DNA of 5,613 nucleotides. It comes from Treponema sp. GTDB taxonomy: Bacteria; Spirochaetota; Spirochaetia; Treponematales; Treponemataceae. The stretch lies in contig JAILQA010000287.1 of NCBI GenBank assembly GCA_024699205.1, forward strand, positions 1 through 5,613. Direction: 5' to 3'. The position numbers were made by a program, and so were the translations under genes. This document shows, one piece after another, positions 1 through 5,613 of the stretch. How positions within the stretch are numbered: the first letter of the stretch is position 1; the number at the start of each line of letters is the position of its first letter. The notes under the pieces are model-generated. The model did no database searches and was not told the origin of the DNA. It saw nothing but the letters and a program-made list of their open reading frames with translations.

Positions 1-1
1 T

Positions 2-886
2 ATGTTCTTACAACAATTAATAAACGGTTTGTCGCTTGGAAGCATTTATGCGCTTATTGCTTTAGGCTATACGATGGTTTATGGAATCGTAAAGCTCATA
101 AACTTTGCCCATGGCGATGTCATGATGATGGGTGCTTATGCAGGATATTTTGTCCTGATTTTAATGGGAGTCACTGTTCCCGGCATGATTTGCGCTTTTT
201 TAGTCTCAATGATTTTCTGCGCCCTTCTTTCTCTTGTGATTGAAAGATTTGCCTATCGACCTTTGCGCAATGCTCCTCGTCTTAATTCCCTAATTACAGC
301 AATTGCAATGGAACTTATTCTTCAGAATGTAATGCGCGTTCTTCCTTTTGTTGGTCCAAATCCAAGACAGTATCCAACAATGGAATTAAAGAACTTTAAC
401 TTGGGCAGCGTTTCAATTTCAAATCTTCAGCTTATAGTAATTTGTTGTTCAATTGTACTTATGATTATTTTGAACATTATTGTAAATTACACAAAAACAG
501 GAAAAGCCATGCGGGCAGTTTCCTATGATACAGGGGCTGCCAGTTTGATGGGAATCAGTGTAAATAAAACAATTGCAATCACCTTTATAATTGGTTCAAT
601 TCTCGCTGGCGCCGGTGGTATTTTGTATGCGACTGCTTATCCTCAGATTGATCCGACAATGGGATACATGCCTGGTCTTAAAGCCTTTGTTGCTGCGGTT
701 CTTGGTGGAATTGGTTCTATACCGGGCGCTATGGTTGGTGGTGTTTTACTTGGTATTGCAGAAACGCTTACAAAAGGATTTATTTCTTCTCAGTATGCAG
801 ATGCAATTTCATTCTCAATTTTGATTATAATTCTTCTTGTTAAGCCGACTGGTATTTTTGGCAAGAAAAAGACGGTTAAGGTTTAA
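2..886 (+). CDS. livH: Branched-chain amino acid ABC transporter permease LivH
   Basis: This is one of the two inner-membrane permease subunits of a LIV-type (HAAT family) importer, which moves leucine, isoleucine, valine or related amino acids inward using ATP hydrolysed by LivG and LivF. The 294 residues match the usual family length. The N-terminus has the standard LivH opening (LINGLSLGSIYALIALGY, residues 7-24) followed by KLINFAHGD (31-39). Further hallmarks are ERFAYRPLRN (81-90), the cytoplasmic coupling loop around KTGKAMRAVSYD (165-176), AVLGGIGSIPGAMVGG (232-247) and the closing KPTGIFG (281-287). About eight hydrophobic segments are visible. The start at base 2 gives the expected N-terminus, but its ribosome binding site lies outside the window, so a slightly earlier start cannot be excluded. 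Stop is TAA. The livM start follows after 14 bases, so the two are almost certainly cotranscribed. Substrate specificity cannot be read from the permease. Confidence 0.95.
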   Translation: MFLQQLINGLSLGSIYALIALGYTMVYGIVKLINFAHGDVMMMGAYAGYFVLILMGVTVPGMICAFLVSMIFCALLSLVIERFAYRPLRNAPRLNSLITAIAMELILQNVMRVLPFVGPNPRQYPTMELKNFNLGSVSISNLQLIVICCSIVLMIILNIIVNYTKTGKAMRAVSYDTGAASLMGISVNKTIAITFIIGSILAGAGGILYATAYPQIDPTMGYMPGLKAFVAAVLGGIGSIPGAMVGGVLLGIAETLTKGFISSQYADAISFSILIIILLVKPTGIFGKKKTVKV

Positions 887-894
887 GGGGAGGG
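887..894 (+). promoter_or_regulatory. Ribosome binding site of livM
   Basis: GGGGAGGG lies directly after the livH stop codon and six bases before the ATG at 901. It is a purine-rich Shine-Dalgarno match that fixes the livM start and supports independent translation initiation inside the operon. Confidence 0.7.
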
Positions 895-1251
895 CAAATT
901 ATGAAAAACCAGTTTATAAGAAATACAATTATACTTTCAGTTATCGCCCTGCTTGCAATTTTTCTGCCGGCACTTCTTATTCAGTTTGAAGTAATCAATG
1001 CTTACACTGCGCAGATAATCACTCTTTCGGGAATAAACGCAATCATGGCGCTGAGCGTAAACATAATCTGCGGAATCACTGGTCAGCTTTCGCTGGGACA
1101 GGCAGGATTTATGGCAATCGGTGCCTATTCTACAATCCTTTTGACACAAAATCTTCATATTCCGCTGGTAGTAAGCATTCTACTTGCCGGAATAATCACC
1201 GCAATCTTTGGCTTTTTAATCGGTTTCCCAACTTTAAAGCTAGAAGGTGAT

Positions 1252-1254
1252 TAA
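1252..1254 (+). other. Premature ochre stop inside livM
   Basis: TAA replaces the conserved Tyr codon between Gly-Asp (1246-1251) and Leu-Ala-Ile-Val-Thr-Leu-Gly (from 1255). Homologous sequence continues in the same frame on both sides, so this is a nonsense substitution and not an insertion or deletion. The following base is C. TAA is used as a normal terminator by livH, livF and the CBS/ACT gene here, so a reassigned code is not supported. Confidence 0.92.
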
Positions 1255-1933
1255 CTTGCAATTGTAACTCTTGGTTTTGGTGAAATTATCCGCGTAATTT
1301 TGGTAAACTTAAAGGGAATTACAGGCGGTCCAAACGGAAAATCTTTTTCTACTTTGCTCTGTTTTAATCCAATGCTTGCCTATATCGTGATTATCGGTGT
1401 TCTTATTTTGCTGATTGTCCTCATACAGAATTTTATCCGCTCAACTTACGGTCGCGCAATTCTTGCAGTACGCGAAGATGAAATTGCCGCTAATTCTTCT
1501 GGTATTTCGGTTTTCCGTTACAAGATGATTGGTTTTGTAATTGCTTCTTTTGTTGCAGGAATCGGCGGTGCCCTTTATGTGTGTCTGATTGGCTTTATCA
1601 AACCGGAACAGGCTTCTTTCAACAATTCAATCAACTATCTGATTTATGTTGTTCTTGGCGGTATGGGCTCTACTACAGGTTCAGTTCTTGCAGCCTTTGT
1701 TCTTACTTATTTGCAGGAATTCCTCAGATTCTTAAAGAATTTCCGTCTGCTCATTTATCCGGTAATTTTGATTATTGTTATGCTCTTCCGTCCACAGGGC
1801 TTGCTGGGACATAAGGAAGTTTCGTTTGTAAAATGCTATGAATGGCTTAAAGCTGGCGGATTAAAAAAACTGTTCGCTAAAAAAGCCAAAACAGCTGAAG
1901 CTTCACAATCAGATTTAGCAGTAGACTCAACAA

Positions 1934-1940
1934 AGGAGGA
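1934..1940 (+). promoter_or_regulatory. Ribosome binding site of livG
   Basis: AGGAGGA lies within the last codons of livM, eight bases before the livG ATG at 1949. It is strong enough to load ribosomes without translation arriving from livM. This matters because ribosomes that terminate at 1254 would not reach livG. Confidence 0.75.
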
Positions 1941-1948
1941 AAAATAAT

Positions 1949-2746
1949 ATGGCAGAAGAAAAAAAGACTGTTTTGCAGGCTTCCGATATTTCCATTGTTT
2001 TTGGCGGACTTACTGCGGTTTCAAATTTTTCCTGTGAATTAAAAGAAGGCGAGCTTGTCGGTTTGATTGGACCTAACGGTGCCGGTAAAACAACAATTTT
2101 TAATATGTTAAGTGGAGTTTATACTCCTACAAGCGGCCAGATTACTTTTTGGGATAGAGATAATAAAGTCCGAGTAATCAACAAAAAGTCTCCTGCCCAG
2201 CTCAATAAAATGGGAATTGCGCGCACTTTTCAGAACATTCGCCTCTTTGGTAACCTTACCGTTGCAGATAATGTTAGAATCGCCCTTCATAATCAGAGAA
2301 TTGTAAATCCTTTTGATGTTCTTCTCAGACTTCCTCGCTTTAGACGGGATGAAAAGATTATGACCCAGCGTGTTGCTGAACTGCTTTCAATCCTCAAAAT
2401 TCAGGATAAAAAAGACGAACTTGCAAAAAATTTGTCTTACGGTGAGCAGCGAAAACTTGAAATTGCCCGGGCAATTGCTTCTAATCCTAAAGTTCTTCTT
2501 TTGGATGAACCAGCCGCAGGTATGAACCCTCAGGAAACTGAAGAATTGCGCCAGATGATAGAAATTATTCGCCGCGATTTTAATCTCACAGTCCTTTTGA
2601 TTGAGCATGATATGAAGTTTGTAATGGGAATCTGTGAAAGAATTATGGTTTTGGATTATGGAAGAATCATCGCACATGGAACTCCTGATGAAATAAAGAC
2701 AAATCCTGATGTAATTAAAGCTTACTTAGGAAATGAGGCAAGCTAG
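1949..2746 (+). CDS. livG: Branched-chain amino acid ABC transporter ATP-binding protein LivG
   Basis: This is a cytoplasmic ATPase subunit of the LIV importer; it pairs with LivF and couples ATP hydrolysis to the LivHM channel. The 265 residues are full length for the family. Visible motifs are Walker A GPNGAGKT (41-48), Q-loop in ARTFQNIRLF (Gln95, the standard LivG form), signature LSYGEQRKLEIARA (162-175), Walker B LLLDE (183-187, catalytic Glu187) followed by PAAGMNP, and the H-loop His220 in IEHDM. The insert between Walker A and the Q-loop (about 60-90) and the C-terminal GTPDEIKTNPDVIKAYLG (244-261) are typical of LivG and separate it from LivF. All catalytic residues are present. The start is one base after the livM stop and has a strong ribosome binding site. 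Stop is TAG. The gene looks intact even though livM is interrupted, which argues that any loss of transporter function is very recent or not real. Confidence 0.97.
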   Translation: MAEEKKTVLQASDISIVFGGLTAVSNFSCELKEGELVGLIGPNGAGKTTIFNMLSGVYTPTSGQITFWDRDNKVRVINKKSPAQLNKMGIARTFQNIRLFGNLTVADNVRIALHNQRIVNPFDVLLRLPRFRRDEKIMTQRVAELLSILKIQDKKDELAKNLSYGEQRKLEIARAIASNPKVLLLDEPAAGMNPQETEELRQMIEIIRRDFNLTVLLIEHDMKFVMGICERIMVLDYGRIIAHGTPDEIKTNPDVIKAYLGNEAS

Positions 2747-2754
2747 AAAGGGAG

Positions 2755-2760
2755 AAGGAG
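2755..2760 (+). promoter_or_regulatory. Ribosome binding site of livF
   Basis: AAGGAG sits in the 20-base livG-livF gap, six bases before the ATG at 2767. Sequence and spacing are near ideal, which fixes the livF start. Confidence 0.75.
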
Positions 2761-2766
2761 ATATTT

Positions 2767-3471
2767 ATGTTAAAAGTAGAGAATCTTATTGTAAATTACG
2801 GGGCAATCCGTGCTATAAAAAATATTTCGTTCAATGTAGAAAAAGGCGAAATCATTACATTGATTGGTGCTAATGGAGCTGGAAAAACAACGACATTGCA
2901 TGCAATTTCAAATATCATAAAAAAGCAGGCAGGCAAAATCCTTTTTAAGGATGAAGATATTACAAATATTGCTCCCGATAAAATTGTTGCACGAAATCTT
3001 ATTCAGGTTCCAGAAGGACGCCGTATTTTCCAGAATCTTACTGTAAAAGAAAATCTGGAACTTGGTGCCTTTTTGCGAAAAGATAAAGCGCAGATTAAAC
3101 TTGATTTGGAGCGCGTTTTTGATTATTTTCCTAGATTGAAGGAAAGAATTAAACAAAATGCCGGTACTCTCTCTGGTGGTGAGTTGCAGATGCTTGCTAT
3201 GGGGCGTGCACTTATGGCCCAGCCAGATTTGCTTTTGCTTGATGAACCTTCTATGGGACTTGCACCAATTTTTGTTGATGAGATTTTTAATATTGTTCAG
3301 AAAATCAATAAGGACGGAACGACAATCCTTTTGGTTGAACAAAATGCATTTAAGGCTTTGTCAATTGCTGACAGAGGGTATATACTTGAAACAGGCGAAA
3401 TCACAAAAAGTGGTGCGGCACAGGATTTAATTAGCGATCCTGCCGTAAAAGAAGCCTATCTCGGAGGTTAA
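2767..3471 (+). CDS. livF: Branched-chain amino acid ABC transporter ATP-binding protein LivF
   Basis: This is the second cytoplasmic ATPase of the LIV importer, expected to form a heterodimer with LivG under the LivHM channel. Its 234 residues equal the usual family length. Motifs in order: Walker A GANGAGKT (34-41), Q-loop Gln80 in the characteristic QVPEGRRIF (80-88), signature LSGGE (135-139), Walker B LLLLDE (155-160, catalytic Glu160) and PSMGLAPI (161-168). At the usual H-loop position there is Gln192 (LVEQNAF); that Gln is a normal family trait of LivF and not a defect. The C-terminus DPAVKEAYLGG (224-234) is also typical. The start is 20 bases after livG. It appears to be the last structural gene of the transporter; a 94-base gap containing two inverted repeats follows. 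All ATPase motifs appear intact. Confidence 0.97.
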   Translation: MLKVENLIVNYGAIRAIKNISFNVEKGEIITLIGANGAGKTTTLHAISNIIKKQAGKILFKDEDITNIAPDKIVARNLIQVPEGRRIFQNLTVKENLELGAFLRKDKAQIKLDLERVFDYFPRLKERIKQNAGTLSGGELQMLAMGRALMAQPDLLLLDEPSMGLAPIFVDEIFNIVQKINKDGTTILLVEQNAFKALSIADRGYILETGEITKSGAAQDLISDPAVKEAYLGG

Positions 3472-3520
3472 AAGCAGCCCTTGCATTGGTACTTTGACAA
3501 GTATTGATACCAGCTGCTTT
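3471..3520 (+). repeat. Inverted repeat / stem-loop just after livF
   Basis: AAAGCAGC (3471-3478, beginning on the last base of the livF stop) is the exact reverse complement of GCTGCTTT (3513-3520). Inside it, GGT (3488-3490) can pair with ACC (3509-3511), and ACTT (3491-3494) with AAGT (3499-3502) around a TGAC loop, leaving unpaired bulges at 3479-3487 and 3503-3508. The stem is not followed by a T run, so alone it is not a classical terminator. An RNA 3'-end stabiliser for the liv transcript, or part of a leader for the next gene, are the plausible roles. Folding was judged by eye only. Confidence 0.5.
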
Positions 3521-3554
3521 CACAGTTTGCAAGACAAACTGTGAATTGGTTTTT
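3521..3554 (+). terminator. Hairpin with downstream T run, possible weak terminator or attenuator
   Basis: CACAGTTTG (3521-3529) and CAAACTGTG (3535-3543) form a perfect 9-bp stem with the 5-base loop CAAGA. Five T residues (3550-3554) follow after AATTGG. The stem has only four G-C pairs and the T run starts six bases beyond it, both unlike a strong intrinsic terminator. It abuts the previous inverted repeat with no gap and ends just before the next gene's ribosome binding site. It may give partial termination between livF and the CBS/ACT gene, or act as an mRNA processing or stability element. Confidence 0.45.
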
Positions 3555-3560
3555 AGGAGG
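3555..3560 (+). promoter_or_regulatory. Ribosome binding site of the CBS/ACT gene
   Basis: AGGAGG is a perfect Shine-Dalgarno core located five bases before the ATG at 3566. It confirms that start and lies outside the two upstream stems, so it would be exposed when they fold. Confidence 0.8.
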
Positions 3561-3565
3561 TTTAT

Positions 3566-4210
3566 ATGATTATTCGAGATGTGATGACAAAGAATCCAGT
3601 GTGTGTAACAGAATCTACCTCTGTTACCGAAGCAAAACAAATTATGAACAGCAGGAAAATCAACAAACTGCCGGTTTTAAACAGCTCTAAAAAGCTTGTT
3701 GGTATTATTACAAAGAATGATATTGCAAAGGTTTCTCCTTCAGAGGCAACAACCCTTGATATGTACGAAATCAGTTCTCTGCTTGCAAAACTAACCTGCG
3801 GAAAATTTATGACCAAAAAGGTTATTACAATCAGTGAGTCAGAAATTGTTGAAGAAGCTGCAAGAATCATGGCAGATAAAAATATTGGATGTCTGCCGGT
3901 TGTAAATGATGATGTAGTTGTAGGAATTGTTACTGAAAGTGATTTGTTTGAGCTTTTTGTTCAGATGTTCGGTGCCCGTGAAAGTGGTGTAAGAGCAAAT
4001 TTCCAGCAGGTAGATAAACCTGGACAGCTTTCAAAAATCTTCAGCGCAATTGCTGACAAAAAAGGAAATATAATTTCTGTAGTTACACGCGAATCAAAGA
4101 TTGAAGGAAAAAGACGTGTAACGGTAAAGGCCAGCGATATTTCAGTTGACGAAATGAAAGAAATTCTACAAAACGCTCAAGCTGATATTATCGATATCCG
4201 GATGGTATAA
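3566..4210 (+). CDS. CBS-CBS-ACT domain protein (AcuB-like architecture), putative ligand sensor
   Basis: This is a 214-residue soluble protein. CBS domain 1 spans roughly 1-56: it opens with IRDVMTKNPVCV, has KLPV (34-37), and closes with GIITKND (46-52). CBS domain 2 spans about 78-132: FMTKKVITI, CLPVV (109-113) and GIVTESD (120-126). The Thr..Asp pairs (Thr49/Asp52, Thr123/Asp126) are the usual ribose/phosphate contacts of nucleotide-binding CBS pairs. Residues about 142-214 look like an ACT domain, with the typical DKPGQLSKIF turn (150-159) after the first strand. CBS pairs commonly bind AMP, ATP or related nucleotides, and ACT domains often bind amino acids. Position after livHMGF suggests sensing of amino acid or energy state, but no effector domain is present, so the output is unknown. 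The order CBS-CBS-ACT is that of AcuB, yet no acetoin genes are nearby, so I give no symbol. Stop overlaps the next start by one base. Confidence 0.88.
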   Translation: MIIRDVMTKNPVCVTESTSVTEAKQIMNSRKINKLPVLNSSKKLVGIITKNDIAKVSPSEATTLDMYEISSLLAKLTCGKFMTKKVITISESEIVEEAARIMADKNIGCLPVVNDDVVVGIVTESDLFELFVQMFGARESGVRANFQQVDKPGQLSKIFSAIADKKGNIISVVTRESKIEGKRRVTVKASDISVDEMKEILQNAQADIIDIRMV

Positions 4211-4212
4211 TG
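4208..4212 (+). promoter_or_regulatory. TAATG stop-start overlap coupling the CBS/ACT gene to the next gene
   Basis: The TAA at 4208-4210 shares its last A with the ATG at 4210-4212. I see no convincing Shine-Dalgarno sequence just upstream (only a weak GGATGG), so the downstream gene probably depends on ribosomes finishing the CBS/ACT gene. Confidence 0.7.
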
Positions 4213-5613
4213 AATCTCAATTCTTCTTTTATAATTGATAAATTTCTCTCAACTCACCTCGAGGTTTTTACTGCTGATTATTTTTATCGTTATATAAGAA
4301 GTAAGGGTGAACGGTTAACAAGAAGCCAGGCTCATGATATTCTAAATGCCTCTGATTATGTTTTTTCTCTGGTTGGAGAAGAATATGTGACCAGGGCTGG
4401 TGTTTTTACCGGAAGATGGTTTAGTTTTAAACCGTCAAAAGAGGAAATAAAAAAAAGGCATATAATTCTAGGGCATAGATGTATGCCTTTTGTAAATCCT
4501 AATATTCCTCCTGATCAGATACAGGTATTAAACACCCATACACAAATTGTGCCGGATGAAACGGTTTTTTCAATGAATCTTGCAATGGATGTTTTTGCAC
4601 TTTTTGGTGAAGGTTATGTTATTCCCTATCTCTATAATGATCCGGCTAACACCAAGAATACAATTGCATCTTTGCAGTATAATAATCTGCCTTCCGAAAT
4701 CACTTTGACTTCCTGGCCATTAGATGACATTATTGACCATAAAGATTTCAAGTACGGTGACAGGTTGCTCTGCAGGGTGGTTGACTGGGCTCACAATGAA
4801 GTTGAAATAGTCATTCAAAAAAATGAATCAAAAAGCGAGATTTCCAAAGCGGATATTCAGCGCGAAGAATGGTATTCTATTTTTGAAAATGGTATTCTTG
4901 CAAGTCTTCAAAAAAACGGCCCGGCGGGGTCAATCGAAGAACAACTTGCTTTTTTGTTTCTAGAAAACGAACGTGAGCTTTGCATAGAAAACTGTGGCAG
5001 TTCAGAAGAGTTTTTAAAGCATACAAAAAAAATTGGCTTTGCACCCTATGGAGTTGAATCAAGAATCTGGCATACAGGGCAAGTAATTCCCTATATCGGC
5101 CAGTGGAATCAAGATGTTTCTTCCGAAGTTCTCTTTTCGAACATCTCTTTAGTATTTGCTCCACAAATTATAGATTGTTATTTAAAGAATTATGTTTATG
5201 AATGCCGTCGAAAGCATACAAAAAAGACTATTGATCAGTTAATAAACGATATTTTTCCTGTTTCTTTAAAAATGTCGCCAACAGAACGCAAGCTGCTTTT
5301 ATTGAATATAGAAAAACGGCATGATATAATAAAAAAAGAATATAATCAGTTTGCTGAGCACAAAAACGAGCCTGTCAGAAATCGTATTATAGAGTTATTT
5401 TCCCAAGTTAGTTCTCTGTTATGCTCAATCGGATGTTCAGGATTAAAGCTGGAATTGTTTCCCCAGCAGGAACTGATTGTGCTTACTCAGCTGTTTAATC
5501 ATTTAGAGAGAATGATTGAGGAGCTTGAAAATGTTTACTTGAGAGATAGCCTGCCAATAGATGATATTTTACTCTCCCTTGAAGGCATGGAAGAAACTTT
5601 TGAAGATATTTTT
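4210..5613 (+). CDS. Uncharacterised soluble protein, 3'-truncated by the window edge
   Basis: I do not recognise this protein. The frame is open for 468 codons from the ATG at 4210 and runs off the window without a stop. There is no signal peptide and no membrane segment. Residues about 20-80 look like a small helical, possibly winged-helix unit (ADYFYRYIRSKGERLTRSQ, then RAGVFTGRWFSFKP), followed by a distinctive GHRCMPF at 88-94. Residues 180-205 (FKYGDRLLCRVVDWAHNEVEI region) look like beta strands of a small barrel. Residues about 355-405 are helical and charged, and the visible end (450-468) is acidic. Cysteines at 91, 188, 258, 262, 323, 332, 405 and 409 are scattered; the two C-x3-C pairs (258/262, 405/409) are not obvious metal sites. 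Base composition resembles the neighbours, so recent transfer is not suggested. The one-base overlap with the CBS/ACT gene implies joint expression. Whether it works with the sensor is inference. That it is a real gene is well supported by frame length, overlap and protein-like composition. Confidence 0.85.
   Translation, partial: MNLNSSFIIDKFLSTHLEVFTADYFYRYIRSKGERLTRSQAHDILNASDYVFSLVGEEYVTRAGVFTGRWFSFKPSKEEIKKRHIILGHRCMPFVNPNIPPDQIQVLNTHTQIVPDETVFSMNLAMDVFALFGEGYVIPYLYNDPANTKNTIASLQYNNLPSEITLTSWPLDDIIDHKDFKYGDRLLCRVVDWAHNEVEIVIQKNESKSEISKADIQREEWYSIFENGILASLQKNGPAGSIEEQLAFLFLENERELCIENCGSSEEFLKHTKKIGFAPYGVESRIWHTGQVIPYIGQWNQDVSSEVLFSNISLVFAPQIIDCYLKNYVYECRRKHTKKTIDQLINDIFPVSLKMSPTERKLLLLNIEKRHDIIKKEYNQFAEHKNEPVRNRIIELFSQVSSLLCSIGCSGLKLELFPQQELIVLTQLFNHLERMIEELENVYLRDSLPIDDILLSLEGMEETFEDIF
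4453..4491 (+). repeat. Intragenic inverted repeat with flanking A and T runs
   Basis: AAAAGGCATA (4453-4462) is the exact reverse complement of TATGCCTTTT (4482-4491), separated by 19 bases. In RNA the stem can extend by a U-G and an A-U pair inward. The A run on one side and T run on the other give it the look of a weak bidirectional terminator, but it lies wholly inside the uncharacterised gene, about codons 82-94. It may be a coding coincidence, since it covers the conserved-looking GHRCMPF motif. Confidence 0.4.

Larger units (their letters stand above)
901..1947 (+). pseudogene. livM: Branched-chain amino acid ABC transporter permease LivM, interrupted by an in-frame TAA
   Basis: This is the second permease subunit, partner of LivH. 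Read through, the frame spans 348 codons plus its final TAA, with a TAA at codon 118 (1252-1254). Residues 1-117 contain a hydrophobic N-terminus, ALSVNIICGITGQLSLGQAGF (50-70, cut here by none of the breaks), and GFPTLKLEGD (108-117). After the stop the same frame continues with the family motif LAIVTLGFGEIIR (119-131), GGPNG (142-146), the coupling loop around YGRAILAVREDEIAANSSGI (183-202), VVLGGMGSTTG (250-260) and FRPQGLLG (296-303). A Lys-rich hydrophilic tail closes the protein. The family has Tyr at position 118 (GDYLAIVTLGFGEI), so one base change from TAT or TAC explains the stop. No frameshift or other stop is present, so the lesion is recent, suppressed or a sequence error. As written, the product would be a 117-residue fragment lacking the coupling loop, and the importer would be non-functional. 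The downstream part has no credible own start: the first alternative, TTG at 1300, lacks a ribosome binding site. Family identity is near certain; functional status is not. Confidence 0.9.

Noticed and set aside
1252..1254. Alternative genetic code with TAA read as Tyr
   Set aside because: livH, livF, livM itself and the CBS/ACT gene all end at TAA at the expected family or overlap positions, and intact genes have no internal TAA.
1300..1947. Separate gene starting at TTG 1300 for the second half of LivM
   Set aside because: It is in the same frame as livM, has no ribosome binding site, and would discard the conserved LivM motif at 1255-1293 that is still encoded. It is better read as the rest of an interrupted livM.
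2908..3342. Minus-strand open frame of 144 codons opposite livF
   Set aside because: It is antisense to the conserved ATPase motifs of livF; its length follows from livF codon use, and its translation shows no protein family features.
3340..3345. Missing H-loop histidine in LivF (Gln192) as a catalytic defect
   Set aside because: Gln in the sequence LVEQN is the usual LivF family form, so it is not a lesion.
3494..3522. Promoter for the CBS/ACT gene based on TTGACA at 3494-3499
   Set aside because: The -35-like hexamer is perfect, but 16-18 bases downstream there is only GCTTTC/CTTTCA/TTTCAC, which is nothing like TATAAT, and the hexamer lies within a stem-loop. A promoter is possible but not supported.
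4877..5164. Minus-strand open frame of 95 codons
   Set aside because: It lies wholly opposite the long + strand gene, has no neighbouring minus-strand gene or recognisable domain, and has an unconvincing composition.

Overview
The window is an AT-rich, densely packed stretch of bacterial chromosome with every gene on the + strand. Codon use, gene order and the style of the last two proteins suggest a host-associated spirochaete of the Treponema type. That is an impression from the sequence, not a demonstrated assignment; an AT-rich Firmicute is the main alternative.

Bases 2-3471 hold four genes of a branched-chain amino acid (LIV / HAAT family) ABC importer in the order livH-livM-livG-livF: two membrane permeases followed by two cytoplasmic ATPases. 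Gaps between them are 14, 1 and 20 bases, and the three starts visible inside the window each have a purine-rich ribosome binding site, so this reads as one operon. No periplasmic substrate-binding protein (LivK/LivJ type) is present; it would have to lie upstream, since the window opens one base before the livH start codon.

The most notable feature is in livM. Its reading frame is intact over 348 codons except for one in-frame TAA at 1252-1254, exactly where the family has a conserved Tyr in its Gly-Asp-Tyr-Leu-Ala-Ile-Val-Thr-Leu-Gly motif. No frameshift accompanies it. As written, LivM stops after 117 residues, and a heterodimeric LivHM channel could not form without suppression. A recent nonsense mutation or a base-call error are the likeliest explanations.

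Bases 3472-3565 form the only sizeable intergenic gap (94 bases). It holds two adjacent inverted repeats, including a perfect 9-bp hairpin followed by a T run, and then a strong ribosome binding site. Next comes a 214-residue protein with two CBS domains and a C-terminal ACT domain (AcuB-like architecture). Both domain types bind small regulatory ligands, adenine nucleotides and amino acids respectively, which fits a sensor role beside an amino acid importer, although its target is unknown.

From 4210 to the window end, an open frame of at least 468 codons overlaps the CBS/ACT stop by one base (TAATG). It encodes a soluble protein that I do not recognise and continues past the right edge. An AT-rich inverted repeat with a T run, resembling a terminator, lies inside this gene. 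I saw no tRNA, rRNA, CRISPR array, insertion sequence or phage gene.
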